Positions 53,354 to 63,886 of a stretch of 64,000 nucleotides of DNA are shown one piece after another. Within the stretch, counting starts at the first letter, position 1. The number at the start of each line of letters is the position of its first letter. The DNA lies in contig NZ_CP012369.1 of the NCBI RefSeq assembly GCF_001267405.1, positions 894,001 through 958,000 of the forward strand. The letters run 5' to 3'. Below the pieces are notes generated by a model, which saw only the letters and a list, made by a program, of their open reading frames with translations, did no database searches and was not told where the DNA came from. A program made the position numbers and the translations under genes. The DNA is from Moorella thermoacetica. Lineage in GTDB: Bacteria > Bacillota > DSM-521 > Neomoorellales > Neomoorellaceae.

Positions 53354-54454
53354 ATGTCCTTCAGTTTTTATTTACCAACAAAGGTCTTTTTTGGCGAAGG
53401 GGCTGTTAACAATCATGGCGTCTTTCTTAAAGGCAGGGGCCGCCGGGCCCTGGTAGTCACCGGGCGCCACAGCGCTACAGCCAGCGGTGCTATGGCCGAT
53501 ATTGAAGCCTTGGCCAAGAAACTAGATATAACCCTGGCGACCTTCAATCAGGTCCCTTCTAACCCCACCCTGGAAGTAGTGGGCCGGGGTGTTGAAATGG
53601 CCCGCAGCGAGGGGGCGGATTTTATCATCGGAATTGGCGGTGGTTCTCCCCTGGATACGGCCAAAGCCATCGCCCTCCTGGCAACCAACAAAGTACCGGC
53701 AACCGCCCTTTATGAGGCTGAGCTACCGGAGCCGCCTCTACCTGTGATTGCTATACCGACTACTGCCGGCACCGGGAGCGAAGTCACCCAGCATGCCGTT
53801 TTTACCCTGCCGGAAAAGAAAATCAAGAAGGGCTTTAGTGACGACCGCTGTTTTCCCCTGGCAGCATTGGTGGATCCCCGTTATACCGCCTCTCTCCCCC
53901 TGGAGGTTACCATTGATACCGCCCTGGACGCCCTGAGCCATGCCATCGAGGGTTACCTGTCCAGGCGGGCGACGCCTTTAAGCGATACTCTGGCCCTTGA
54001 GGCCATGGGCCTCTTCGCCAGGCATAAGGAAGCCCTGGTGAGGGGAGAGTTGACTCCTGCTACCAGGTACGATCTCATGTATGCTTCCACCCTTGGTGGC
54101 ATGGTCATTGCCCAGACGCGTACGACCATCCTGCATACCCTGGGTTATCCTCTAACCTTCAGCCATAATATCCCCCATGGCCGGGCCAATGGCCTCCTGC
54201 TGGCAGCCTACCTGGAGTTCGTACAACCGGCGGAACCGGTGAAGGTCGCTCGCATCCTGACTGTTTTAGGGATGACCTCCCTGGCAGAGGTGCAACAGAT
54301 GATCCGGCTACTCCTGCCGGTGCCGGGAAAATATCCGGAGAAGGAATTGGAACGCATGGCGGATCTGGTAACCGGGGCCAGCAGTATGGCCTGGACGGCC
54401 CGCCAGGGGACCCGGGCCGATCTGGTCCGGATACTGCGCCAGAGTTTGGGTTAG
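53354..54454 (+). CDS. Iron-containing alcohol dehydrogenase
   Basis: A 366-residue group III alcohol dehydrogenase. The NAD-binding motif GGGSPLDTAKAIAL, the TAGTGSEVT stretch and metal-binding residues in TIDTALDALSHAIEGYLSRRA and HTLGYPLTFSHNIPHGRANGLLL are present. It reduces aldehydes or oxidises alcohols; the substrate is not evident. ATG 53354 follows GGAGGAGACAG; the open frame from 53198 crosses the repeat and is not used. Confidence 0.92.
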   Translation: MSFSFYLPTKVFFGEGAVNNHGVFLKGRGRRALVVTGRHSATASGAMADIEALAKKLDITLATFNQVPSNPTLEVVGRGVEMARSEGADFIIGIGGGSPLDTAKAIALLATNKVPATALYEAELPEPPLPVIAIPTTAGTGSEVTQHAVFTLPEKKIKKGFSDDRCFPLAALVDPRYTASLPLEVTIDTALDALSHAIEGYLSRRATPLSDTLALEAMGLFARHKEALVRGELTPATRYDLMYASTLGGMVIAQTRTTILHTLGYPLTFSHNIPHGRANGLLLAAYLEFVQPAEPVKVARILTVLGMTSLAEVQQMIRLLLPVPGKYPEKELERMADLVTGASSMAWTARQGTRADLVRILRQSLG

Positions 54455-54455
54455 T

Positions 54456-54605
54456 ATGAAGGGGTTGCCTGTTGGTCAGAATACTCAAAAGGGCTGGCTG
54501 CCGGCGCATTTACGGGAGCAACTTCTCGAATGCGACCTTGACGGGCCGGTAAAAAATAGATATCCTTTTAAGAAACCGTACCATGTGGCTCCGATTACTT
54601 TGTAG
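54456..54605 (+). CDS. Possible small protein, 49 residues
   Basis: An open frame fills the gap between the alcohol dehydrogenase and dprA. It starts at ATG 54456, one base after the previous stop, and has a believable composition (GWLPAHLREQLLECDLDGPV, then a basic YPFKKPYH end). It has no clear ribosome site. I do not recognise a family; it may be real through coupling, or chance. Confidence 0.3.
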   Translation: MKGLPVGQNTQKGWLPAHLREQLLECDLDGPVKNRYPFKKPYHVAPITL

Positions 54606-54625
54606 ATAGGGACAGGGGAGAAACC

Positions 54626-55711
54626 ATGGAGGAAAAACCATTCTGGGTAGCCCTGCAGCAGACACCCGGCCTGGGAGCCCGCCGGGTCCTGCAACTGGTC
54701 AAATACTTTGGCGGTGCCCGGGCTGCCTGGGAGGCTCCGGAAGGGGAACTCTTAACCCTGGAGGGCCTGGGTAAAGGAGCAGTTTCCCTGCTAAATTGGC
54801 GCCGCCAGGTACATCCGGAGAAAATAATGGTTTCCTTGGCTGCTGCCGGCATCGGGGTCATAACCATCGAAGAAGAAGTCTATCCTCCGGAATTGAAACG
54901 TATTTACGACCCGCCCCCGGTTCTTTACTGGCGGGGCAGCCGGTTGCCGGGGGAAGGCTTTAAGATAGCCATTGTTGGTACCCGCCGGGCGACGGCCTAC
55001 GGTCTGAAGGTGGCCGAAGAACTGGCGGCCGGCCTGGCGGAGGCTGGCGTAGGGGTAGTCAGTGGCCTGGCCCGGGGTATTGATGCTGCTGCCCATAGGG
55101 GCGCCATCAAGGGCGGGGGATTGACCTGGGGCATCCTTGGCTGCGGCGTTGATATAGTTTACCCGCGGGAACACCGGGAACTCTACCGCCAGGTTATGGA
55201 ACACGGGGCAATTATCTCGGAGTTTCCCCCAGGGACGCCGCCGGATGCCGGCCATTTTCCGGCCAGGAACAGGATTATCAGCGGCCTGACGGCTGGGACA
55301 GTGGTAGTCGAGGCGGCGGCCAGGAGCGGCGCCCTCATAACTGCCGACCTGGCCCTGGAGCAAAACCGCGATGTTTTTGCGGTCCCAGGTCCCATCACCA
55401 GCCGTTATAGCCAGGGCCCACACGATTTGATTAAGCAAGGAGCCAAGTTAGTAAGCGGCGTAGCAGATATTTTGGAAGAATATGAGCCCCGGTCGCTATG
55501 GAGTTTACCCCGGGAAGAAACTCGGGCCTCTGTAACCCTGAACGCTATCGAGGAGAAGGTGTTGGCCGTTTTGGAGGCGACCCCATCTCACCTGGATGTC
55601 ATTATGGCGGCCACTGGTTTACCGGCCGGTGAACTTAATACAGCTTTAATCATGTTGGAGATGAAGCAATTGATCCGGCGGTTGCCGGGAGGTTTTTATG
55701 TGCGTTGCTAA
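54626..55711 (+). CDS. dprA: DNA-processing protein DprA (Smf)
   Basis: A 361-residue protein. An N-terminal helix-hairpin-helix-like part is followed by the Rossmann core: AIVGTRRATAYGLKVAEELAAGL, VSGLARGIDAAAHRGAI, GCGVDIVYPREHR, FPPGTPPDAGHFPARNRIISGLT and VVVEAAARSGALITADLALEQNRDVFAVPGP. A winged-helix (DML1-like) end closes the protein. DprA loads RecA on incoming single strands in transformation. It lies 10 bases before topA. Confidence 0.95.
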   Translation: MEEKPFWVALQQTPGLGARRVLQLVKYFGGARAAWEAPEGELLTLEGLGKGAVSLLNWRRQVHPEKIMVSLAAAGIGVITIEEEVYPPELKRIYDPPPVLYWRGSRLPGEGFKIAIVGTRRATAYGLKVAEELAAGLAEAGVGVVSGLARGIDAAAHRGAIKGGGLTWGILGCGVDIVYPREHRELYRQVMEHGAIISEFPPGTPPDAGHFPARNRIISGLTAGTVVVEAAARSGALITADLALEQNRDVFAVPGPITSRYSQGPHDLIKQGAKLVSGVADILEEYEPRSLWSLPREETRASVTLNAIEEKVLAVLEATPSHLDVIMAATGLPAGELNTALIMLEMKQLIRRLPGGFYVRC

Positions 55712-55720
55712 GGAGGGTGT

Positions 55721-57814
55721 ATGTTGGCCAAGACCTTGGTTATCGTGGAGTCCCCGGCCAAGGCAAAAACCATTGGCAAATTCCTGGGTAAGAATTATAC
55801 CATCAAGCCGTCCATGGGGCATGTCCGGGATTTACCCAAAAGCCAGTTCGGCGTTGATGTGGAAAATAATTTTGAACCCCGTTATATAACCATCCGGGGC
55901 AAGGGTGAAATTGTCAAGGAACTGCGGGCTGCCGCCCAGAAGGCCCAGAGGGTTTTACTGGCCCCGGACCCGGATCGTGAAGGAGAGGCCATTGCCTGGC
56001 ACCTTCAGCACCTCCTTGGCCTTCCTGATGAAGCCATCAGGATCGAATTCAACGAGATTACCCGCAATGCCATCCAGGAAGCGGTCAAGAAACCCCGGAA
56101 GATCGACCAGGACCGGGTAGATGCCCAACAGGCGCGGCGCATCCTGGACAGGGTGGTAGGTTACCGTTTAAGCCCTCTCCTCTGGCGCAAAGTCCGTAAA
56201 GGTTTAAGTGCCGGCCGGGTGCAGTCAGTAGCCGTGCGCTTGATAGTCGACCGGGAGCAGGAAATCGAAGCCTTTCAACCGGAGGAATACTGGAGCCTTA
56301 CAGCCTGGCTATTGCCGGAGAACGAGGGTGAGGCTTTTCCTGCTAGGTTGGTGAAATATGCCGGCGAGGATTTAAATGTTAAAAACGAAGGGGAAATGGA
56401 GTCAATTCTTCATTCCCTGGAAGGAACCACCTATGTTGTAGCTGAAGTAAAGCAGCGGGAACGCCGGAAAAATCCGGCTGCTCCCTTTACTACCAGTACC
56501 CTGCAGCAGGAAGCCTACCGGAAATTAAACTTTACCTCCCGGCGTACCATGCAGGTGGCCCAGCAACTCTACGAGGGTATTGACCTGGGAGGCGGCCAGG
56601 GCCCTGTAGGTCTTATCACCTATATCCGTACGGATTCCACCCGGGTGGCCAGTGTGGCTCAGCTGGAAGCCCGCGATTTTCTGATGGAACGCTTCGGCTC
56701 GGAATATGTTCCGGAAGGTTTACGTCAGTATAAGGGGCGCAAAGATATCCAGGACGCCCATGAGGCCATCCGGCCGACCTCAGTTTGGCGTGAGCCGGCG
56801 TCCCTGAAAAACATCCTGACCCGCGATCAGTTTCGCCTTTATAATCTTATCTGGGAGCGTTTTGTTGCCAGCCAGATGCAGGCGGCTGTGATGGATACCG
56901 TGACGGTGGATATTACTGCCGGGCCGTGTCTTTTCCGGGCGACGGGTTCGGTCGTCAAGTTTCCGGGTTTTCTAAAGGTTTACCAGGAGGGCAGGGATGG
57001 TGAAGATAAGGACCAGGAGCAGCGGTTGCCACCCCTGGCCACAGGCCAGACCCTGAAACTGCAATCCCTGGAACCCAAACAGCACTTCACCCAGCCCCCG
57101 CCTCGCTATACTGAAGCTACCCTGGTCAAGACTATGGAGGAACTGGGTATCGGCAGACCAAGTACCTATGCGCCGACCATTGAAACCATCCTCCAGCGGG
57201 GATACGTCACCAGGGAGCAGAAACAATTTGTTCCCACGGAACTGGGCCGGGTAGTCGTCGCTTTGTTAAAGGAACATTTCCCGAAAATAATAGACGTTGA
57301 ATTCACGGCCCATATGGAAGAGCAACTGGATGCCATTGAAGCCGGGAAGATATCCTGGCGCCAGGTGCTGGCGGAGTTTTATGGCCCCTTCGAGGAGGTC
57401 CTGGAAAAGGCTGAGGCTGAGATAGGTACGGTGGAGGTGCCGGAAGAGGTCAGCGAGGAAAAATGCGAACTCTGTGGTCGCAACCTGGTGGTCAAGATGG
57501 GTCGTTACGGCAAATTCCTGGCCTGTCCCGGTTTCCCGGAGTGTCGTTTTACCAAGCCCCTGCTGGAGACCATCGGCGTCAACTGCCCGGAGTGCGGCGG
57601 CCAGATCGTTGCCCGGCGGACGAAAAGGGGGCGGAAGTTTTACGGCTGCCAGAACTATCCCCGTTGCACCTATGTTTCCTGGGATAAACCAACCAATCAA
57701 ACCTGCCCGCGCTGTGGTAAGCGTCTGGTAGAGAAGGCCTCACGTCAGGGTAGCCGCCTCGTTTGTCCCCAAAAAGAATGTGGCTATGTAGAAGAGGTCC
57801 GGCAGGCAAAATAG
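55721..57814 (+). CDS. topA: DNA topoisomerase I
   Basis: A 697-residue type IA enzyme that relaxes negative supercoils. The TOPRIM motifs [17 protein letters not shown] and [16 protein letters not shown], the catalytic Tyr in [14 protein letters not shown] and three C-terminal Cys4 zinc ribbons ([44 protein letters not shown]) are seen. The order dprA-topA-trmFO-xerC-hslV-hslU-codY is the usual Firmicute one. Confidence 0.97.
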   Translation: MLAKTLVIVESPAKAKTIGKFLGKNYTIKPSMGHVRDLPKSQFGVDVENNFEPRYITIRGKGEIVKELRAAAQKAQRVLLAPDPDREGEAIAWHLQHLLGLPDEAIRIEFNEITRNAIQEAVKKPRKIDQDRVDAQQARRILDRVVGYRLSPLLWRKVRKGLSAGRVQSVAVRLIVDREQEIEAFQPEEYWSLTAWLLPENEGEAFPARLVKYAGEDLNVKNEGEMESILHSLEGTTYVVAEVKQRERRKNPAAPFTTSTLQQEAYRKLNFTSRRTMQVAQQLYEGIDLGGGQGPVGLITYIRTDSTRVASVAQLEARDFLMERFGSEYVPEGLRQYKGRKDIQDAHEAIRPTSVWREPASLKNILTRDQFRLYNLIWERFVASQMQAAVMDTVTVDITAGPCLFRATGSVVKFPGFLKVYQEGRDGEDKDQEQRLPPLATGQTLKLQSLEPKQHFTQPPPRYTEATLVKTMEELGIGRPSTYAPTIETILQRGYVTREQKQFVPTELGRVVVALLKEHFPKIIDVEFTAHMEEQLDAIEAGKISWRQVLAEFYGPFEEVLEKAEAEIGTVEVPEEVSEEKCELCGRNLVVKMGRYGKFLACPGFPECRFTKPLLETIGVNCPECGGQIVARRTKRGRKFYGCQNYPRCTYVSWDKPTNQTCPRCGKRLVEKASRQGSRLVCPQKECGYVEEVRQAK

Positions 57815-57834
57815 TATTTGGCAGGGGAGAAAAG

Positions 57835-59148
57835 TTGTCTGATAAAGTGATTATTATCGGTGGCGGCCTGGCCGGTAGCGAGGCTGCCTGGCAGGCCGCC
57901 CGGCGGGGAATGAAAGTTGAACTCTGGGAAATGCGGCCGGGCAAACTTACCCCGGCCCATAGTACAGGATACCTGGCCGAACTCGTCTGCTCCAATTCCC
58001 TGCGGGCTGATTCTCTAGAAAACGCCGCCGGCCTGCTCAAGGCCGAGATGCGCCAGGCCGGTTCTTTGATTATGGAGGTAGCTGCAGCCTGCCGGGTACC
58101 GGCGGGCAAGGCCCTGGCCGTAGACCGTGAGGAATTTGCTTCCAGGGTAACGGCAATACTGGAAGCCCACCCGGGGATTACTGTTATTAGAGAAGAAGTC
58201 CAGGCTATTCCTGATAACGGCCCGGTGATTATTGCTACCGGGCCACTGACTTCACCGGCCATGGTGCGGGCTCTAAAGGAATTTACCGGTGCTGAGTACC
58301 TCTATTTTTATGACGCGGCGGCCCCTATTGTTACCGCTGAATCCCTGGATTACAGCCGTATTTTTAAAGGCTCCCGCTATGGCAGGGGGGAGGACGATTA
58401 TCTCAACTGTCCCCTAAATAAAGAGGAATACGAGGCTTTTTATCAGGCCCTGGTGACAGCTGAACGCCATCCCCGGCATGAGTTTGAGCCCGAAGTGGTA
58501 TTTGAGGGCTGTATGCCGGTGGAGGTTATGGCCGCCAGGGGCCCTGACACCTTGCGCTTTGGACCCATGCGGCCGGTGGGTTTAATCGACCCGGCCACAG
58601 GACGAGAGCCCTATGCCGTGGTCCAGCTGCGCCAGGATAACGCCGCCGGTACCCTGTATAATCTGGTGGGGTTCCAGACAAGTCTCAAGTGGGGGGAGCA
58701 GGAGCGAGTTTTCCGCCTGATTCCAGGTCTCAGGGAAGCCGAGTTTGTCCGCTTTGGCGTGATGCACCGTAATACCTATGTTAATTCACCCCGTCTGCTC
58801 CAACCGACCCTGCAGGTGAAGGGATATCCCTGGCTCTTCCTGGCCGGCCAGTTAACTGGTGTCGAGGGCTATATAGAATCTGCTGCCTGCGGCCTGGTGG
58901 CCGGCGTCAATGCCACCCGTTTCGCCCGGGGAGAGGAACCCCTGATTCCTCCTCCGGCCACGGCCCACGGGGCCCTTCTGCATTATATAACGGATCCCAC
59001 CCACACTCCCTTCCAACCCATGCATATTAATTACGGTCTCCTGCCGCCCCTGGAACACCGGGTGAAAAACCGCGTCGAACGTAACCGGATCCTGGCGGCC
59101 AGGGCATTAGAAATCTGGAACAGTAGCGGTGAATTTTCCGGCAATTAA
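57835..59148 (+). CDS. trmFO: Folate-dependent tRNA U54 methyltransferase TrmFO
   Basis: A 437-residue FAD protein. The dinucleotide motif is [21 protein letters not shown]. Also present are [53 protein letters not shown] and [16 protein letters not shown]. It makes ribothymidine 54 with methylene-tetrahydrofolate. TTG 57835 follows GGGGAG; the frame back to 57763 overlaps topA and is not used. Confidence 0.95.
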   Translation: MSDKVIIIGGGLAGSEAAWQAARRGMKVELWEMRPGKLTPAHSTGYLAELVCSNSLRADSLENAAGLLKAEMRQAGSLIMEVAAACRVPAGKALAVDREEFASRVTAILEAHPGITVIREEVQAIPDNGPVIIATGPLTSPAMVRALKEFTGAEYLYFYDAAAPIVTAESLDYSRIFKGSRYGRGEDDYLNCPLNKEEYEAFYQALVTAERHPRHEFEPEVVFEGCMPVEVMAARGPDTLRFGPMRPVGLIDPATGREPYAVVQLRQDNAAGTLYNLVGFQTSLKWGEQERVFRLIPGLREAEFVRFGVMHRNTYVNSPRLLQPTLQVKGYPWLFLAGQLTGVEGYIESAACGLVAGVNATRFARGEEPLIPPPATAHGALLHYITDPTHTPFQPMHINYGLLPPLEHRVKNRVERNRILAARALEIWNSSGEFSGN

Positions 59149-59149
59149 C

Positions 59150-59178
59150 TTGCACTTTAAAAGTGATTATGATAGCAT
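59150..59178 (+). promoter_or_regulatory. Possible promoter of xerC-hslVU-codY, with palindrome
   Basis: TTGCAC (59150-59155) and TAGCAT (59173-59178) are 17 bases apart. The perfect palindrome CACTTT-A-AAAGTG (59153-59165) overlaps the -35 side and could be an operator. Confidence 0.4.
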
Positions 59179-59201
59179 ATATGCAGTCCGGGGGTGAGGT
59201 A

Positions 59202-60143
59202 ATGCCCGGAGTTACCTTTGGGGAAGCCCTGGAGGGTTTTCTTTTGTATCTAAAAGGCGAAAGGCAGGCTTCGCCCTGTACCGTCGATGCCTACCGGGCT
59301 GATATCGAACAATTCGCCGCCTTCGTAGCAGGACGCGCGGGCCAGGAAGCAGGCCCTGCAGCAGTCGATATCTGGATGGTGCGGCGCTACTTGGGCTGGC
59401 TGAACCAGCTGGGCCAGCAGCGGTCAAGCATGAACCGTAAACTGGCCGCGTTGCGTGCTTTTTATCGCTTCCTTCTACGGGCGGGGCAGGTACAGAGCAG
59501 CCCCGTCGCCCTGTTATCCGGCCCCCGCCGGGAGAAAAGATTGCCCGGCTGTCTGAGCCATGCTGAAATGGAAAAACTCTTAAGTATCCCGGCGACTACT
59601 CCCCTGGGTTTGAGGGACCGAGCTATTCTGGAGACGCTCTACGCCTCCGGTATCCGGGTGGCTGAACTGGTAGGCATGGACCAGGATGACCTGGATCTGG
59701 TAGCAGGTTATGCCAGGGTCCTGGGTAAAGGCCGGCGGGAAAGGGTGGTACCCCTTGGTCGCTATGCTGTTAAGGCCCTGGAGAATTATTTACATCGGGC
59801 CCGTCCGGAACTGGCCGCCCGGCGTATCCCTCCTGAACCCAGGGCCCTTTTCTTGAATCACCTGGGGGGGCGGTTAACAACCCGGGGAGTCCGGGAACGC
59901 CTGAGCCACTACGTAGAAAAGGCCGCCCTGCGGAGGGGGGTTTCCCCCCATACTATCCGCCACACCTTTGCTACCCACCTGCTGGAGGGAGGGGCGGATC
60001 TGAGGGTGGTCCAGGAACTCCTGGGCCATATCCGCCTGGCGACGACCCAGATTTACACCCACATCAGCCAGTCCCAGCTGCGTGAGGTTTACCGCCAGTT
60101 CCACCCGCGGGCCAGCCGTGATAATATAGATAATCGAAGGTGA
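59202..60143 (+). CDS. xerC: Tyrosine recombinase XerC
   Basis: A 313-residue recombinase. An N-terminal SAM-like domain (FLLYLKGERQASPCTVDAYRADI) precedes the catalytic domain. Catalytic residues: Arg in YASGIRVAEL, Lys in GKGRRERVVPL, His-x-x-Arg in SPHTIRHTFATHLL, His in LLGHIRLATTQIYTHIS with the nucleophile Tyr. It resolves chromosome dimers at dif, usually with a second Xer or as a CodV-like protein. ATG 59202 is preceded by GGGGGTGAGG. Confidence 0.94.
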   Translation: MPGVTFGEALEGFLLYLKGERQASPCTVDAYRADIEQFAAFVAGRAGQEAGPAAVDIWMVRRYLGWLNQLGQQRSSMNRKLAALRAFYRFLLRAGQVQSSPVALLSGPRREKRLPGCLSHAEMEKLLSIPATTPLGLRDRAILETLYASGIRVAELVGMDQDDLDLVAGYARVLGKGRRERVVPLGRYAVKALENYLHRARPELAARRIPPEPRALFLNHLGGRLTTRGVRERLSHYVEKAALRRGVSPHTIRHTFATHLLEGGADLRVVQELLGHIRLATTQIYTHISQSQLREVYRQFHPRASRDNIDNRR

Positions 60144-60152
60144 GGGTAGACC

Positions 60153-60677
60153 ATGGAAGGGACAACAGTTATCGCCGTCCGCCATCAGGGTCGGGTAGCC
60201 CTGGCCGGCGATGGCCAGGTGACTTTCGGCAATACTGTTATGAAGCACAAGGCACGAAAGGTACGTCGCCTTTACCAGGACAGGGTCCTGGCAGGCTTCG
60301 CTGGCAGCGTGGCCGATGCCTTTACCCTTTTTGAGAAGTTCGAGGCTAAATTAGAGACTTATCATGGCAATCTCCAACGGGCCGCTGTTGAACTGGGGAA
60401 AGAGTGGCGTACCGACAGGTTCTTGCGGCGGCTGGAAGCCCTTTTGGTTGTGGCTGATAAAGAACACCTCCTGATTATTTCCGGTAACGGCGAAATTGTA
60501 GAGCCCGATGACGGTATTGCAGCCATTGGTTCCGGTGGCCCTTATGCCCTGGCAGCGGCCCGGGCCCTGGTGGCCCATACCAGTATGACGGCCGGGGAGA
60601 TCGCCAGGGAAGCCATGAACATTGCGGCCTCCATCTGCATCTATACTAATAACAACATTATTGTTGAAGAGCTTTAA
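60153..60677 (+). CDS. hslV: HslV peptidase subunit of the HslUV protease
   Basis: A 174-residue N-terminal-nucleophile hydrolase. The start is [13 protein letters not shown], followed by [27 protein letters not shown] and the late [16 protein letters not shown]. The catalytic Thr is the first of the TT pair, so three residues (Met-Glu-Gly) must be removed to expose it. The HslU ATPase gene follows. Confidence 0.95.
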   Translation: MEGTTVIAVRHQGRVALAGDGQVTFGNTVMKHKARKVRRLYQDRVLAGFAGSVADAFTLFEKFEAKLETYHGNLQRAAVELGKEWRTDRFLRRLEALLVVADKEHLLIISGNGEIVEPDDGIAAIGSGGPYALAAARALVAHTSMTAGEIAREAMNIAASICIYTNNNIIVEEL

Positions 60678-60696
60678 CCCTGAGGGGGGAAAATGA

Positions 60697-62082
60697 TTGG
60701 ATTTTACGCCCCGGCAGATAGTAGCCGAACTGGATCGCTACATTATTGGCCAGGAAGAGGCGAAGAAGTGTGTGGCGGTGGCCCTGCGCAACCGTTACCG
60801 CCGCCAGAAGCTGAACCCGGAGCTGCGAGATGAGGTTTTACCCAAGAATATCATTATGATTGGGCCGACGGGCGTTGGTAAAACGGAGATCGCCCGCCGG
60901 CTCGCCAAACTGGTGGGGGCACCCTTTTTAAAGGTGGAAGCCACCCGCTTTACCGAAGTAGGCTATGTGGGCCGCGATGTTGAATCGATGATCCGGGAAC
61001 TGGTAGAAAATGCCGTGAGAATGGTTAAAATAGAGAAAAGGGCTGAAGTAGAGGCTAAGGCCGCCAAGATGGCCGAAAAACGGTTACTCGACCTCCTTGT
61101 TCCTAGGCAGGGTAAAGAGAAGGGTACCCATAACCCCTGGGAGGTTCTTTTCGGCGGTGCCCAGGTGAACAGTGAGGGTACGGTCCTGGAGGAAGAGAGT
61201 CTGAGGGAGAAAAGGGCCATCCTCAGGGAAAAACTGCGACGCCAGGAACTGGAAGACATGATGGTAGAGGTCGAAGTAGAAGACACCACGGGCCCCGGGG
61301 GCGTCATCCTGGGCGGGCTGGGACTGGAAGAGCTGGGTATAAACCTCCAGGATATGCTGGGCAATATGCTCCCCCGGCGTAAGCGCAAGCGCCTGGTAAC
61401 CGTAGCCGAAGCGCGGCGGATCCTCACCCAGCAGGAAGCCGACAAGCTCATCGACATGGACGATGTCGCTGCCATAGCCGTCCAGCGGGTGGAACAGGAG
61501 GGCATTATCTTCCTGGACGAAATTGATAAAATAGCTGGCCGGGAGAGCAGCCACGGCCCTGATGTTTCCCGGGAAGGAGTCCAGCGGGATATCCTACCCA
61601 TTGTTGAAGGAACTACGGTGCAAACCAAATACGGCCCGGTAAAAACAGACCATATTCTCTTTATTGCCGCCGGCGCCTTCCACGTGGCCAAACCGGCGGA
61701 CCTAATCCCTGAACTCCAGGGGCGTTTCCCCTTGCGGGTCGAACTTAAGAGTTTGGGTCGTGAAGATTTTCAGCGTATTTTAACTGAACCCAAAAATTCC
61801 CTGTTAAAGCAATATACAGCATTACTTGCAGTAGATGGTATAGAATTACAATTTTCAGCCGATGCTATTGCGGAAATTGCCGATATTGCTTATACTGTAA
61901 ATACTCAAGGCGAAGACATCGGTGCCCGGCGCCTGCACACCATTCTAGAAAAAATACTGCAGGATCTCCTCTTTGAAGCGCCAGAGGTGCAGGAGCGTAA
62001 AGTAGTAATCGATCGCACCTATGTACGTAAACAATTAGGTGACATCATGCAGCGTACCGATGTGCAAGCATATATACTCTAA
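60697..62082 (+). CDS. hslU: HslU ATPase subunit of the HslUV protease
   Basis: A 461-residue AAA+ unfoldase. The N-terminal part reads [22 protein letters not shown]; Walker A is [17 protein letters not shown]; the pore motif GYVGRD is present; Walker B is [12 protein letters not shown], followed by the C-terminal [21 protein letters not shown]. The variable I domain spans about residues 110-240. The start is TTG near 60697 after GGGGGGA. Confidence 0.96.
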   Translation: MDFTPRQIVAELDRYIIGQEEAKKCVAVALRNRYRRQKLNPELRDEVLPKNIIMIGPTGVGKTEIARRLAKLVGAPFLKVEATRFTEVGYVGRDVESMIRELVENAVRMVKIEKRAEVEAKAAKMAEKRLLDLLVPRQGKEKGTHNPWEVLFGGAQVNSEGTVLEEESLREKRAILREKLRRQELEDMMVEVEVEDTTGPGGVILGGLGLEELGINLQDMLGNMLPRRKRKRLVTVAEARRILTQQEADKLIDMDDVAAIAVQRVEQEGIIFLDEIDKIAGRESSHGPDVSREGVQRDILPIVEGTTVQTKYGPVKTDHILFIAAGAFHVAKPADLIPELQGRFPLRVELKSLGREDFQRILTEPKNSLLKQYTALLAVDGIELQFSADAIAEIADIAYTVNTQGEDIGARRLHTILEKILQDLLFEAPEVQERKVVIDRTYVRKQLGDIMQRTDVQAYIL

Positions 62083-62097
62083 AGAAAGGAAGATGGA

Positions 62098-62886
62098 ATG
62101 CCTATGGAGACTCTTCTTGAGCGCTCAAGAAAAATCAACCGCCTCCTGCAAAGGGCGGCGGGTAATCCGGTTGATTTTCAGGAAATGGCCAGCGTCATGC
62201 GTGACGTCCTGGGAGCCAACGTCTATATCGTTGGCCGTCATGCTCGCGTTCTGGGATACGCCTTTGTTGAAGGCTTCACCTGCGACATCATGGAGGAGAT
62301 TGTCTTCCAATCAGAAAGATTCCCGGAACAGTATAACGAACAACTGTTACGTATTGACGAAACTCAGGCCAATTTCTGCCAGGTTGGCAACGGTTGCGTT
62401 TTCGATATGGATAAAAAATGCGTCTTCAACAACAAATTAACAACGGTGGTACCCATCATCGGCGGTGGCCAGCGCCTGGGTACCCTGGTCCTGTCCAAGT
62501 TCAATGTCCGCTTTGACGATGAGGACCTGGTCCTGGCCGAGTATGGCGCGACGGTAGTCGGTATGGAGATCCTGCGAGCCAAGGCCGACAAAATTGAGGA
62601 TGAAGCCAGGAAGCGGGCTGCTGTCCACGTGGCCCTGGCAACCCTGTCTTACTCCGAACTGGAGGCCGTGGAGCATATCTTTGCCGAACTGGACGGCGAT
62701 GAAGGTATCCTGGTAGCCAGTAAGATAGCTGACCGGGCGGGCATCACCCGTTCTGTTATCGTCAATGCCCTGCGTAAATTCGAAAGCGCCGGGGTTATTG
62801 AATCCAAATCCCTGGGGATGAAGGGTACCTATATACGCGTCCTGAATGATCACCTGCTGGAGGAACTGGAGAAACTCCGGCATTAA
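62098..62886 (+). CDS. codY: Global regulator CodY
   Basis: A 262-residue regulator. The N-terminal GAF domain binds branched-chain amino acids and senses GTP in many Firmicutes; the C-terminal helix-turn-helix is seen as [44 protein letters not shown]. It represses nutrient-acquisition genes in rich conditions. ATG 62098 follows AAAGGAAG. It ends the xerC-hslVU-codY operon. Confidence 0.96.
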   Translation: MPMETLLERSRKINRLLQRAAGNPVDFQEMASVMRDVLGANVYIVGRHARVLGYAFVEGFTCDIMEEIVFQSERFPEQYNEQLLRIDETQANFCQVGNGCVFDMDKKCVFNNKLTTVVPIIGGGQRLGTLVLSKFNVRFDDEDLVLAEYGATVVGMEILRAKADKIEDEARKRAAVHVALATLSYSELEAVEHIFAELDGDEGILVASKIADRAGITRSVIVNALRKFESAGVIESKSLGMKGTYIRVLNDHLLEELEKLRH

Positions 62887-62938
62887 GTCAGTTTTAGTTT
62901 ATTTTTAGTGATAATGGTCGTTGCTGTTGCTTTATGAC

Positions 62939-62978
62939 TTGCCGGCACCAGAGGTTTATGCTATACTAACCTCTGGTG
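62939..62978 (+). promoter_or_regulatory. rpsB promoter lying inside a stem-loop
   Basis: TTGCCG (62939-62944) and TATACT (62962-62967) have 17 bases between them. The -10 box falls in the loop of a 10-base-pair hairpin (ACCAGAGGTT with AACCTCTGGT, 62948-62978). The hairpin may end codY transcripts while the same bases start rpsB transcripts. Confidence 0.6.
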
Positions 62979-63079
62979 TTTGATTCCACACGCGCCGGAC
63001 GCCGGGAGCAGTGCCGTACAGCGGTCCTCTAGGACGGATGATGGTAGCGGCGGGTTAAAACTAGAGGAGGTGGCCTTAC

Positions 63080-63796
63080 ATGGCAATTATTTCCATGAAA
63101 CAGTTGCTGGAGGCCGGGGTTCACTTCGGTCACCAGACCAGGCGCTGGAACCCCAAAATGGCTCCATATATCTTTACGGAACGTAACGGGATCTATATCA
63201 TTGATCTCCAGCGCACCGTCAAAAAGATCGAAGAGGCTTACAACTTCATCCGTGATCTCTCCCGGGATGGCGGTAAGGTCCTATTCGTAGGGACAAAGAA
63301 ACAGGCCCAGGAGTCCGTTAAGGAAGAAGCCGAACGCTGTGGTATGTTCTATGTCAATGTGCGCTGGCTGGGCGGGACATTGACCAACTTCCAGACCATC
63401 CGTCGGCGTATTGAACGCCTAAAGGAACTGGAAAGGATGGAAGAAGAGGGTACCTTTGATCTCTTGCCCAAGAAGGAAGTAGCCCACCTGCGTGGTGAAA
63501 GGGAGAAACTTGAGCGCTTCCTGGGCGGTATTAAAGAAATGAAAAGCTTGCCCGACGCCCTCTTTATTATCGATCCGCGAAAAGAGCGGATTGCCGTTGC
63601 CGAGGGCCGGCGCCTTGGTATTCCCATTGTGGCCATAGTGGATACCAACTGTGATCCCGACGAAATAGATTATGTAATCCCCGGTAATGATGATGCTATC
63701 CGGGCTGTCCGTCTCTTGACCAGTAAAATGGCCGATGCCGTTATTGAAGGCCAGCAAGGTCAGGATCAGCCGGAGGAAGAAGCAGTAGTAGAATAA
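63080..63796 (+). CDS. rpsB: 30S ribosomal protein S2
   Basis: A 238-residue S2 protein: [41 protein letters not shown] at the start, [32 protein letters not shown], and [52 protein letters not shown] 63080 follows AGAGGAGGTGG. The usual partner tsf follows. The 100-base leader has stem-forming GC-rich sequence (about 62985-63055) that could be a regulatory site for S2. Confidence 0.97.
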   Translation: MAIISMKQLLEAGVHFGHQTRRWNPKMAPYIFTERNGIYIIDLQRTVKKIEEAYNFIRDLSRDGGKVLFVGTKKQAQESVKEEAERCGMFYVNVRWLGGTLTNFQTIRRRIERLKELERMEEEGTFDLLPKKEVAHLRGEREKLERFLGGIKEMKSLPDALFIIDPRKERIAVAEGRRLGIPIVAIVDTNCDPDEIDYVIPGNDDAIRAVRLLTSKMADAVIEGQQGQDQPEEEAVVE

Positions 63797-63886
63797 TAAT
63801 CCCGGCGTAGGCTCCAGGCCTGCGCTTACATAATCCGCACTAGATCCCCAGGCTAGTTCGATTATAACCAGGACAGGAGTGAAAAC

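Noticed and set aside
60963-61691. A 242-codon minus-strand frame opposite hslU
   Set aside because: Ser/Arg-rich shadow of hslU without a ribosome site or motif.
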